Source: Falciphora oryzae (lineage: Eukaryota; Ascomycota; Sordariomycetes; Magnaporthales; Magnaporthaceae). Taken from it: a DNA stretch of 64,000 bases. The position numbers and the translations under genes were made by a program. The stretch spans positions 3,706 through 67,705 of the forward strand of contig JNVV01000093.1 in NCBI GenBank assembly GCA_000733355.1, written 5' to 3'. Under the pieces are notes generated by a model. It worked only from the letters and a program-made list of their open reading frames with translations. It made no database searches and was not told the origin of the DNA. Positions within the stretch are counted from its first letter, which is position 1; every line of letters begins with the position of its first letter. Below, piece after piece: positions 31,103 to 42,577 of this stretch.

Positions 31103-34100
31103 TTGGGATTTTACTTTGCCCAGGAATACAGGGAACCGGACCCCCTCATCTCGTCTGCAACGACATCTCCTTCCTTACTAAGCGACTTTGGCATGCCGGC
31201 TATGGAATCCCCTTTTTTGCCTAGCGATTCCGGTATGCCTGCCGATACCATGCCGGCCCAATTTGAAAAAGCGGCCGGAAAAGCCCCCGAAGGCCCCTCC
31301 CGGTCTGCACCGAGAGAACGTTAAAATACACCTATGCTCGACGATCAAAGGGCACTTATCCTATATTCGGCACCCCCCTTCGACATGGCCTTCGAACAAT
31401 AAGCCTTTATATCCGTAGGACGCCTTTAAAACCCCCCGGGCTGGATGACCGAAATCCAGCGGGAATTCATCAGTACGTACGAAGCAATTTCGGCCCTATC
31501 CCGAGGTGTGAGCTAGGAAATCCTCGCCGATTGGGAACAAATCCGCGAAATTAGGACCTATTACGACCGCATTACCCACGCGTACTATACCGTCGTTTTT
31601 TTATATAAAAAAGGCCTAATCGCTTCCGCCGATTAACAAAAGGCATTCCGGCAACGGATTATCGGAAAAAGCCAGGCATTTGCACAACAAATTTGGGCCA
31701 CAATCGCCACTTTGGCCGAAGAGCAACAAACCCGTTCGGAGGCCCTAATTTAGCTCCGGGACGTTACTCGGGCCCAACAAAACCATTTGCAGGACTTACA
31801 AGCACGACTTTCCACCTTCGAGGAGGGAGTTACTAACTGGGCCGTTAATAAGGATGCCCAGATTTAGGATTTCCTAATTAAAAAGCACGTATCGCCCGAA
31901 GCCCTCACTAATGCCGAACGGCGCATATTGGCCCAAACGCATCAGCTCGTTAGGGACGCCGTACGGGAAAGCCGGCGATTTGCGGCATAAAGAAGGCGGT
32001 TTAAATTAGCTACGGTATTTTCGGCCTTTTAAAGGTCGTCCTTTCCACCGGGCTCACGTTAAAGCACTTTAGAAAGGGAAGAACCCGTCCCTTTTACGGA
32101 AAAACCGCTACCCCAATCGGCGCTTAAAACGTCGGCATCATCACGCTAAGGTCTTTAGGACCCCCTATCATCCGATAACCTCCGACGGCAACAAGTTCAG
32201 GCTATTGCCTCCGCTACCCAACAACAGTACAAGGCCGCAACGGCAGGTCCCAGGCACTCCGGAAGCTTCGGAAAACTTTTTTAAAAGCCTTTTTAGGGGC
32301 CACCTAACGAACCTCCCAAGCATATTGCTATTCCTTCGGAACCTTTAGAACTTTCGGACTCCTTTTCGGAAAACGATGCCCCCGAAAATAACGGACGGGC
32401 CTCCAAGGACCCCGATTTGCAGGACCTTATTAAAGCCATCCAATAGGGAACTGCTCGCCCGCGTGGTCCGATCCCTACGGCCGTTATCAACCCAGTCCAG
32501 CTTAACAAGCCACCCAGTTACGACGGTAAAGACCTGGCTAAATTTAAGCTATAGTGGCTTCGCGTTACCTCCTATATAGAGACTTACGTTAAAAGCTTTC
32601 CTAACGATACAGTTAAAGTTAATTGGGTCGGGTCCTTACTTACGGAAAACGCACAAATTTGGCACCATCAACGCTTTCGGTCCCTTTAAAACGCGCAGCT
32701 CGAAAACAACTGGCGGGCCTATTCGGCGGCACTACAAAAACGCTTCCGGGACGCCACCGAACACCACCGCAACGCTAAAAAAAATGCGGGAGCTTAAATA
32801 CAAAGGAAATACCGTTCAATACCTTACTAAGCTCCTTAACCTTAACGAAGCGGTCTAATAGTCCGGCGTTATATTCAGAGAGCACATTTCCCGCACCCTT
32901 CCAAAGGAAATTACCAAATTGGTATATTCCCATTGCGGAGGAGTCCTTAATACGGACGAAAAATTCCTTGCTGCAATCTAAGAGGCCGGCAAAATCCACG
33001 AGGTTATGCTCCAAAACCCTAGGCTAACCCCGAAGGATAAGGGAAAAGACGAGCCCGTTTCGACTTCGGAGCGCTCGAACGCGGGCCGTCGCCAAAGCAA
33101 GGGCTCCAAAGACAAAAGCCAAAATCCATCCTCAAGCTCCCGTTCTAGAAAGAAGGCCAACGATAAAGCCGACAAAAAGAGTAACGTTTGGACTACGACC
33201 AAACTGGCACTCGAAGGGGTCGAATAACGCGATATCAACGCACGAAAGTTGGCTAAAGCCGACTGCTGGCGTTGCGGAAGAAAAGGGCACCATACGTTAG
33301 AATGCTACGCCAAAAAGGACACTAACGGCAAGGAACTTCCTTCTGCACCTACAAAAACGGCCGGAGCCAAATCCATCCCTAAACGCCCTGCAACGGACGA
33401 ACAAAAGGAACAGCCACAGGCCAAAAAGGCTAAAATCGCCGGCTTCGTTTCGAAAGCCTTGGAAGGAAACGCCTTTACCAAATCCCGAATTTTCGAGCTG
33501 TTAAATTTAAAATCAGACGATAATTGTTAACAACTATTAATTATCGCTGCTGCCCGAAGGCCCCTAACGGATAAGGAGCTCGCAAAGCCGATCTTCCGTA
33601 TATATATACGGGCAAAGGGATCGAAAGAGATACCTATTCGGGTCCTTTTAGACGGAGGTAGCGATACGAAGGTTATTTTAAACAAAATAGCCAAATAGCT
33701 TCTAGGGCATTTGGTCGATAAAGCTATTCCCCGTATTATAACTACCTTTTTAGGGGCGATCGAACTAAAGGCCGGAAAGCAACTAGTGGTCGACGTTACC
33801 CTTTGGCATAAAACGCACTATTTTACGGAAACGTTTAAAGTTAATCCTACGGATCCAGATTGCGACGTTATTCTACCCTTCGTATAGCAAAGGTAACACC
33901 TACCGTTAGGCTTATTAGATCGCGACCTTCGGGATATCCGCATGGATTCGGACAAGTGCCGGAAGTGCAACAAGCCCCGGGCCCGAAAGCCGCCGGATTT
34001 ACGGCCACCTAAAGGCTTACGCCTTCAGGAAAATATAAAAACAGTTGAGCTTGCGACTATTGCCGCCATTAAGTACGGGCATGGTATTCCTTCCCCTAAG

Positions 34101-37100
34101 GAAGTGGCCAAAGCAGATTCGGACGGCTTCGAATCGGTACTAAAGGAGTTTAGGGAATTCCTTCCTATTATAACGGAAGCGGCCGCTACCCGTTTTCCCG
34201 ATCATCAGCCCTAAAACTACGAAATTTACCTAAAGGAAAGAGCCCAATTAACCTATAGACCCCTATACCAAATGAGCTAAAAGGAGTTGGACGTTTTAAA
34301 GCTTTAGCTAGGAAAGCATATGCGAACCGGTAAGGTTAGGCCGTGCAAAACTGCTAATAGTTCGCCCCTTATATTCGCATAAAAAAAAAACCCCTTTGAT
34401 TTTTTAAGGGTAGTAGTCGACTATAAGAACGTTAACGCTAAAACGATCCCGATTCGGTACCTTATCCCGTTCATTACGGAGCTCCAGGATCGATTTCGAA
34501 ATGCCAAATGGATGACGAAAATCGACTTTAAAACCGGGTTTAACCTAATTCGAATAAAAGAAGGCTACGAATGGCTTATAGCTTTTCGTTGCAAATACGG
34601 AGTCTTTGAATTCACGGTTATGCCTATAGGCTTTATCAACGCCCCCGCCACCTTCCAAAGCATAATAAACCATATCTTTATAGACCTTATCGATACCGGG
34701 CTCTTTGTATATCTAAATGACCTCTTAATATACGCCGAAACTAAGGAACAATACGATGACTTGGTAAAGGAGGTGCTTCGCCGCTTTACCAAGCATAATT
34801 TAGCCGTAGCCCTTCGCAAATGCGTTTAGAAGGTGCACGAAGTCGAATTCCTTAGTCATATAATAGGACCTAATAGCATCGCAATATCTAAGGATAAAAT
34901 AGACGCCATTATGCAATAAAAAGCCCCCAAATACTTTAAGGACTCCTAATCCTTTATTGGCTTCGCCAACTTTTACAGGAGGTTTATTAAAGGGTTTTCC
35001 GGAATCGTTAGGCCTATAACGACGGCTAACGCCCTGCTTAAAAACCAATAGCGATGGACCCCCGGGATGGACCAGGCCTTTAAAGCTCTTAAAGTTGCTT
35101 TCGTTTCGCTTCCGATACTCCGGCATTTCGATCCGTTTTTCCCGGCGCAAATCGAAGTAAACGCTTTGGACTTTGCCCTTAAAAGGGTGCTATCCCAAAG
35201 GGACCCCGAAACTAATAAACTGCACCCCGTTACCTTTTATTCGCGCAAAATGTCACCCGCCGAAATCAATTATAAAATTTACGATAAGGAACTTTTAGCG
35301 GTCGTCGATTATTTCGTTAGGTGGAAGCATTACCTCGAAAAGGCAAAGTACCGGATAAAGGTTTATACGGATTACCGGAACCTTGAATATTTCCTAACGG
35401 CTAAAGTTTTTAATTGAAAGCAAATTAAATAAGCACAATAGCTGGCTGGTTATTGGTTTATAATTAATTACCGGCTAGGAAAGCAAAATGAAAAGGCCGA
35501 TATGCTATCGAAATTACCTTAGTACAAATTTAAAAAAGGGGGGAGTAAGGATTAGCCGATTACGACGATCCTGTAAAAAAAATACTTCCTAGTAAGAATT
35601 TCGGCTTTGGAAGGATAAGGAAATAACCCTATAAAAGAAGTTTTGCCGCAAAAAGCACCTTTTTTTCTCCTATCCCCAAACCGGTTTTGTAATATTCCAG
35701 TCCTAAAATGGGCTACGGAATTTACTAATAAAGTTAAACAAGCTGGTATATCGGATTCCGAATACCAGGGCCGCTTCCAAAAGCCCGAAAAGGGTGAAAA
35801 AGTTAAGGATAGCTTCCTTTATTATAAAAAAAGATTGTAGGTGCTAACGGAAGCCTTGCAAAAGGAAGTTTTCGAGTCCGAACATAATACAAAAGTCGCT
35901 GGATATATGGGTATGGATAAAACCCTCGAATTAATTACTCGGCACTTTTAGTGGCCTAATATCGAAGCAAAAGTCCGGGAATACGTAAGGGGATGCTTGG
36001 AGTGCTAACGTAATAAAGCCTTAAAGCATGCCCCCTTTGGACCCCTACAACCTATAAAGCTGCATTACCAGCCCTAAAAAACGGTGGCCATGGACTTCAT
36101 CACGGACCTCCCTTTAAGCGATAGGTGCGATTTAATTTGGGTAATGGTAAACCCCTTTACCAAAATGGCGCATTTCGTCCCCTTTAAAATCGAGGGTAAA
36201 AAGTCAGATGATTTTATCCGCATTTTCGCTAAAAAATACTAGCGACTGCACGGTGTGCCCCTGGATATTATCTCTAATAGGGATTCCAGATTTACAAGCC
36301 ACTTATAGAAAGACTTCCTCCGTCTGGTAGGTATAAAGCTAAAAATAAGCACTGCTTTTCATCCCTAAACGGATGGATAAACCGAAAGGCTTAATTAAAG
36401 CCTGGAAGCCTACCTTAAGTCCTTCGTAAATTACGAAATGACCGATTGGGTTAAGCTATTACCCACGGCGGAATTTGCTTATAATAATACATTTTCGGCA
36501 AATACTTCCATTACCCCTTTTTTCGCTAACTACGGGTATCACCTAACTTCTAATAATCCCCCTCTCCCAGGACGAATACGCAATCCAGCAAGCTAACTTT
36601 ACCGGCACTGGATGACCTAGGTGCACGAAGAAGCCAAACGGTACCTTGAAAAAGCCCGGGAACGGATAAAGCATTGGGCCGATAAAAAAAAAAGCCTTTC
36701 GCCGGTCTTTACCGAAGGACAGCTTGTTATGCTAAACGCTCGGCATATAAAAACCCGTCGCCCTGCCAAGAAACTCGATGCCAAAATGCTCGGGCCTTTC
36801 CGGATCTTTAAGGTCATCTCTCCCACGGCGGTACTATTAGCCCTGCCTAAAACATGGAAAATCTATAACGCTTTCCACGTATCCCTTATCGAGCCCTACC
36901 GCTTTAGCATTCAGGCACGACCTGACCCTAACTAGGTACTACAGGAGGCCCTTTCGGTTGTAGGAGATTTCGTTGTAAAAAAGGTTATGGATTTTATAGA
37001 TACAAAAGGGAAGGTTCGTTACTTTGTCCGATGGGAGGATTACTTACGCAAAAAGGATTGGACGTGGGAGCTTTGGGAGCACTTCGATACCAACGGATCT

Positions 37101-37166
37101 AAGCAGCACGTTATCGCCTTTCATCGGCTTAACCCCGACAAGCTTAGGGACCCCCGCGTACCATAA
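31103..37166 (+). pseudogene. Gypsy gag-pol polyprotein with chromodomain, degenerate
   Basis: Gag (to about 33530) ends with a CCHC knuckle, CWRCGRKGHHTLEC (33261-33302). The protease reads LLDGGSDTK (near 33650). The RT (34400-34830) holds MTKIDFKTGFNLIRI and the active site YLND, where YLDD is usual. RNase H is at about 35130-35420 (KIYDKELLAVV), integrase at about 35850-36540 (H-H-C-C remnant CLEC, MDFITDLP, and ISNRDSRF with Asn for Asp), and the C-terminus has a chromodomain (KGKVRYFVRWEDY, 37008-37046). TAA ends it at 37166. Dozens of in-frame TAA/TAG stops. The chromodomain puts it among chromoviruses, which target marked chromatin. Confidence 0.88.
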
Positions 37167-37239
37167 AATATAGGTACGGCCGCATCCTTTAAGCGGGCTT
37201 CGGAAGGTCTCGAAACGCGCCCTAAAAAAAGGAGGATAG

Positions 37240-37534
37240 TGTCACACGGAAAAACCCGTGGACCTAACTAGTCGGCATCACGAGTCGGCTTTACGGAGGG
37301 TTAAAAACCCGCATAGGCGGTTAACGGCCTTAAGGCTAAACGGTAAAGGTCGGAAGGCAGTGTGAATTATGTACTCGATACTTCGCACGGATTACAAAGG
37401 GTTTATATAAACCCTGCTATCTCCTATATCCTTCACGAAAGATTCCTTCCTCCTCAAGCATTTCTTAAGCTTATAGAAAGATTATTTGCAATTTAGAGAT
37501 TCTTTTTCCAAGCCGTCTTTGACCCCTTGTTACA
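37240..37534 (+). repeat. Gypsy 3' LTR
   Basis: 295 bases from TGTCACACGG to TTACA, directly followed by the truncated second Fot1 copy. Confidence 0.9.
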
Positions 37535-39350
37535 TCTATCGCGATTCGCGTCTCTTACTTCCAACTTCAATTTCTTAACAACTACAAATGGCTTTGACAT
37601 TTAAAGAAGCTAGGATTGTTCTTGCCATACGGGCAATCTAATTTAATGCACAATTAAGTATGCGAAAGGCAGCTAAAATTTACGACGTTTTTAAATTTAC
37701 GTTACGCGACCGACGCCGCGGCCGATTTGCTCGACGCGATAGCATGCCTAAATCCCGGAAATTAACGGAATCCGAAAAGGAAGCGTTTGTTAAATATATA
37801 TTCGAGCTGGATTTTCGCGCATTTCCTCCCCGGCCTTTTGGTATTAAAAATATGGCCAACCGACTGCTTGCCGAACGCGACGCGCGCGCCGTTAGCAAAA
37901 ACTGGGTCGCGAATTTCGTTAAACGCCGCGTAGAGCTCGGCACGCGCTGGATTCGAAAATACGATTACCAAAAGGCCAAATGCGAAAATCCCAAGCTTGT
38001 TTTTATATAGTTCGACCTTGTGCGGAATATTGTGGCCAAATATGGCATTTTAGATGACGATATTTATAATTTTAACGAAACCGGCTTTTTTATAGGTATG
38101 ATCGCGGCCGTTATGGTTATTACAATATCGGAAGGCCGTAGTAAAGCAAAGCTGGTCCAGCTTGGTAACCGGGAATGGGCTATAGTTATTTAAAGGGTTA
38201 ATTGTTGCGGTTAGGCGATTTCCCTTTTTATTATCGTTAAAAGGCAGTACCACCTAGCTAATTAGTATTCGGAAACCGACCTTTTACGTAATTAAATTAT
38301 CGCAACGAATTCTAACGGGTGGATTACGAACGAATTCGGCTTAAAATGGATCCAGCATTTTGATAAACACATTGCGTCGCGCACGAAAGGCCCTTATCGT
38401 TTGTTAGTGCTAAACGGATACGAAAGCTATCATTCGACGGATTTTGAGCTTTATTGCTAAGAATATAATATTATTACGTTTTGTATGCTTTCGTATTCGT
38501 TTCACTTCCTTTAACCGCTTAACGTCGGGTGCTTCGGCCTAATAAAGCGGGCGTACGGTTAATAAATCGAAAACCTAATAAGGTTATACGTTAGCTACGT
38601 AACTAAGGTCGAGTTCCTTTCGGCGTTTAAAGCGGCATTTTTTAACTTTATAACCGAGGGAAATATCCGAGGAGGCTTTCGAGGGGCTGGCTTTGCTCCT
38701 TTTAATCCGGATTCGGTTTTAGAAAAGCTGGATGTGAGGCTACGGATTCCAACTCCCTTAAGGACGCTTTTAAACGACCCCGAACTTTAAACTTCCAAAA
38801 CGCCCTGGATAGCTAAGGAAGCAATTTCGCAATCCGAACACATTAAAATTCGGATTTCCAATCACCAAAGCAGTTTTCCGACATTTATATTAACGGTTAT
38901 GGACTAATTTGCGAAAGGGGCTAAAATAATTATATATCGGGTTAACTTTTTAGAAGAAAAGTGCTTTAAATTACGAAGGGCGAACGAAGTATTAAGCAAA
39001 CGCCGGAGGGTTAAAAAAATACGTATCCGATTAGGAGGGTCACTTACTATTGACGAAGTACGAGATGTTTTGGACTAGTAGGAGCTGGATGGATAGTTAT
39101 AGTAAAAAATGCGCGACCATGGGGGTTAGGAAAGGAAGGCCACGACGATTCGTTGGCGATGTGGCATTTGCGGCAAGACCGGATATAATGCGCGCACTTG
39201 TTAGGAAGAAGTAAAGATGTCCGATGTATATAGTTCCGAGTAGTTTGAATGGAGTCCTGGCGTTATTGGGTTGGCATGCGCGTTAATTGACCGGAGGTCG
39301 GGTGTGGGTGCGCGATTCGCTTGTATGCGCGACTCGCTTGTGAACCACGT
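37535..39350 (+). mobile_element. Fot1/pogo DNA transposon copy 2, left end missing
   Basis: The right end is present, with two tandem CGACTCGCTTGT-type units and the terminal CCACGT at 39350, followed by TA. The left end is absent: only 53 bases precede the ATG against 98 in copy 1, and they join straight to the gypsy LTR. The right side abuts a copia gag-protease fragment. Confidence 0.8.
37588..39250 (+). pseudogene. Fot1/pogo transposase, copy 2
   Basis: ATG 37588. HTH segments (MRKAAKIYDVFKFTLRDRR; LTESEKEAFVKYIFELDFRA), the first DDE segment again with Asn (YNFNETGFF, 38066-38092), YRLLVLNGYESYH near 38400, NFITEGNIRGGFRGAGFAPF, and a terminal knuckle CGICGKTGYNARTC, in which the histidine is Tyr. 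Stops at about 37638, 38008 and many later. Uninterrupted by insertion, so it serves as a guide to copy 1. Confidence 0.82.
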
Positions 39351-39352
39351 TA

Positions 39353-41230
39353 ATATTAACATAAAAACCGTTAACGAAAACGACGTTACTAAGCTTTAAG
39401 TCCTTATCGCTATATATAAACCCTTTAAAAGTGCGTAATCCTTTGCCTAAAATCGGGAAACTTTAGGTGCCGCACTCGACGGTCTTTAAACCGTTGCTCG
39501 GTACGAAAAACCCTAGGTTTAGCTTATCAAGCGAATTAACCAGGTGCACCGTACCGCAATTGTTTAAAAGCGTACTATTTTAATGGACGTTATGCGTAAA
39601 GCTAATCGTTGCGTACACTGAAAGCGCGCTCGTACCCTCGAAAATAGCCGCGTTAATATAGCTCGGCACAAGCTAATTTGGGGTTCTTCCTGCGCTTTAC
39701 TGCTGCTTTCCCCATAGGGAGTTAGCAAATCGAGGGATTTAAAAAAAAGTTTTTTTAAAGCCTTTCCATTAGGGCTTTTCAAACGCCTCTTTAATCGCTT
39801 TAATCTCCTGCTCGGTAAAGGGCTTAGTACGCGGCGCGGACCCTGTTAGGGCGTGCTGTAAAGTCTAGCACTTTTCGGGCTCCCAAAGGTAATTTTTATG
39901 GTTCGCGGGGCAATTGTATATCTTTTTGTCTCCTTAAGGCTTTTCGGTGCGCTACGAGCTTCCGTTCCGCTATCCCGGGTGCTCGTTAATGCTTATAGCG
40001 CTTCCGCCCAAAATGGCATAAATCGGGTTCTTCTTGCCCCCTAGCCTCTTAATCGCATCCCTATATTAGAAAAAGCCGAACTAATCGACGAAGTTCTTAA
40101 ATGTGGCGCTACTTAAGCCGACTGCGATATTTTCAGCTCAGCGCTTAGCCTAGGAGGCCTGAAAGCGCTTAACCGCCTCGAGGAAATCAAAGGCACCGTT
40201 ATTACTAACGATGTAAAGGATTTAATAGATTTATGCCTACCCTAAAGCTAGGCGGTATTTGCTAAACTATTTATCGGCGTCGGTAGTGCTTTTGGCTTCT
40301 TTAAAAGTATTAATGTATTACGCGATCGCCCAATCGCTCGAAAGGGTCGCGTTAGGGGCGAAAATTAGCTGCAAGCATTTAACGATCCTTCGGAAGGTAT
40401 GCCACCCTTTAAGGTTCGCCTTTTGCATAGCCTCAATAAGTACGGAGCGCTTAACGGAAGTCGATACCCATTTATTAAGTGCCATCAGCTGCTTATCGGA
40501 GACCGCAGACTCGTTACGCTTCGTCCATACTTCGTGCTTATTCGCAAAGCGTTCCGCAAATTCGGTTTCCGTAGCGAATACCGGCTCGTCGGGATTGGGG
40601 TTATCTCGTACCTTATTGCCTTCCGTTTGCCATTCCTTAACGCGCTTATCCTTCTTTTTTTGGTTAAGTATTTTCTAAAAGAGCTTTCGTATCCCTAGCT
40701 CCTGGAGCACCGTGTCCTTGTTTTATTGCCTTAATTGCTCGAAAGTAGGCGGAACGCCGTATAAATGCTCGATATCTGGTTGTAGGTTAGGGTTAACCTT
40801 GTGCTAGATTGCGAGCATTTGTGCGTTTTGCTGGAAACCCGTAATCCATGCGTGCTACTAATGCTTGTTTTGCAGGATCCCCGTAGGGATTAGACTCGCA
40901 TCGTTGTTAGATATGGTGGGTGCTTCTAAAGCAGGTGGGACGTCTTAAGGGGTGCTTAAAAAGCGCCTGGGGTAAGCGAAGGAAAACGGGTGCTAATGGT
41001 GGAAATCCGGACGGGGCGGTGGCGATAGCTTTAACGTCAGGGGTCGGTGGGCCCGTAAGCGGGAAATGGGTGTTTTACACGGGCCTGCCGCGCATTGGAG
41101 AGAATTGCTAAATGCTTAATAAAGGAATAAAATGGAGGTAGAAGGGGTAATTGCAATGCAACCTTTAAAATGCGTAAAAGGGGGTCAAAAACGCCGGGCT
41201 CATAACTGTTGCAAAGTAAAGGTGCATGCA
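39353..41230 (-). pseudogene. Copia-type gag-protease fragment of another family
   Basis: The minus strand gives gag-like text (HAWITGFQQNAQMLAI, about 40900-40800), then a C-x-H...C knuckle-like segment (CPANHKNYLWEPEKC, about 39920-39870), then a retropepsin-like region (STLLNNCGTVHLVNS near 39570, with Asn where the active-site Asp belongs). Integrase and RT are absent because the fragment stops at the Fot1 end. Stops and frame changes are frequent. No LTR was found on its right side. Confidence 0.65.
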
Positions 41231-42577
41231 GTAAACCGTTTAAATTGGCTACTACCTTTAAGGAACTAGTAGGAAAGGTCTGTTGAGGGTGGGAAACCCT
41301 CGGTCTCTATATACACGGGTGCGCGGTAAGGATATCGAGCCCTCGTCGGCCTCGGCTGGTGCGTGTCACGCACCGGCCGAGGGCGACGAGGGTCTCTAAC
41401 GGGCACCGGGGTCTTGTAACACGGCTTTGCCGGTAGATCCCCCGCAGAGACCCGCTCCTTTGCGACACCACTGGCACGTTGCATTGCGCACCTGTGTGGT
41501 TCTGTGTCGCCGGTAGACCCGCGAACTCCTCGGATCGCCCCTTCGGACTTGGATTCGAGGCAGCGTAGAGTGAGACGGTATACAACGCTATCAATGTCTT
41601 GATGCCTTTGAAGAACGGATGATCTTCCAGAGCAGGCATGCACTTCATGCCGTCTATTGACAACCCTCGGCTCCGAGCAGACCATGACCTCCGCCGTCAG
41701 CACGGCGCAGCATCGGCACATGATGAACAAAACACTGTTGAACTCTACGGACAGCATCCCACACACAGAAAAAGGGGGCGTGATTCATCGAAATAAGCTT
41801 TGTGGATGTCAAGCCAGAAAGCCACACCCGATGTCGATTTAAGAGCACTCCGTTGCGAGCCCCCCAGACTGGAAAGTAACCCTCTCGGGCCGTGGCTGAT
41901 GGGAACCAGATCGACTCCATCTGGGACCCGAGGACTGATAAGCTAAGAGACGACCGGCATCGAGTTTTTCAAATGTTAAATGTTGCACAAAAGAGCACCA
42001 CCGGCCGAAAACCTTATAGCAAAACGCCAGCCCCTAGGGCTGCGCCAAGGCATTATAACTAACGTTGACACCAAGTCCTACCCGTCCTTACGTCCTGACA
42101 AGAGCTTGATACAACTGGCTGATAAAGCCAAGAATTGCATAAAAACAAGGCTCACAGCAACCTAGGCTGGACTACGTGTCAGCGCTGAGTAAAATTCTTT
42201 ATTCCAGCAAGCATCTCCAGGCTTACACTTTGCAATAAAAGTCTCCTGCAATAGTCATGTGCTCGAGTGTTCGGAAGTAGGGCCGTAACGTTTTCGGGGG
42301 CAGAGAACCTTACCAGGATCCATGCTCCAGTTTTCCCTCGAGTTTAAACCCGTAAAGGTGAAGGCCAGTCATACATGACTCCCCGCCGGGCAAGGCAAGT
42401 AGTACGGCCCCTTATCTCGAGGTCCAGATCTTTCTGCGAATGCTCTGCGAAACAAAGTACAAAGTGCCGGCCCCAGGAGCACCAACCCCCAGAAGAGCAT
42501 CCATTTTACATCACACACATTGACACTCCGACCACCCATCCGCTGCTAAGCCACAAGTCACTCCGAGTCAGACAACA
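41231..42577. other. Transition zone without a recognised gene
   Basis: Base composition returns to that of ordinary genes. It contains a long palindrome (41342-41390) and otherwise unassigned sequence. The last 150 bases are presumably the promoter of the 2EXR gene. Confidence 0.45.
41342..41390. repeat. 49-base near-perfect palindrome
   Basis: Two 24-base arms (left begins CTCGTCGGCCTCGGCTGGTG) around a single T at 41366, with only two mismatches. Very GC-rich, so it could form a cruciform or strong hairpin. No T-run follows that would suggest a terminator. Confidence 0.75.

Larger units (their letters stand above)
29969..37534 (+). mobile_element. Ty3/gypsy LTR retrotransposon (chromovirus), with nested miniature element
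   Basis: Two 295-base LTRs (29969-30263 and 37240-37534) start TGTCACACGG and end TTACA. Order gag, protease, RT, RNase H, integrase, chromodomain. The tract AAAAAAAGGAGGATAG before the 3' LTR fits a polypurine tract. No target duplication: ATCGA flanks the left and TCTAT the right. Without the nested 561-base element and its duplication the length is exactly 7.0 kb. Confidence 0.9.

Noticed and set aside
33483..33540. Programmed gag/pol stop at TAA 33528-33530 in the gypsy
   Set aside because: It could be a natural gag end, but the element has dozens of RIP-type TAA/TAG stops and this one is not distinguishable.
1..41250. Starship-type giant element with a DUF3435 captain
   Set aside because: No tyrosine-recombinase captain at an element edge was recognised; the repeats present are explained by LTR, pogo and helicase-containing units.
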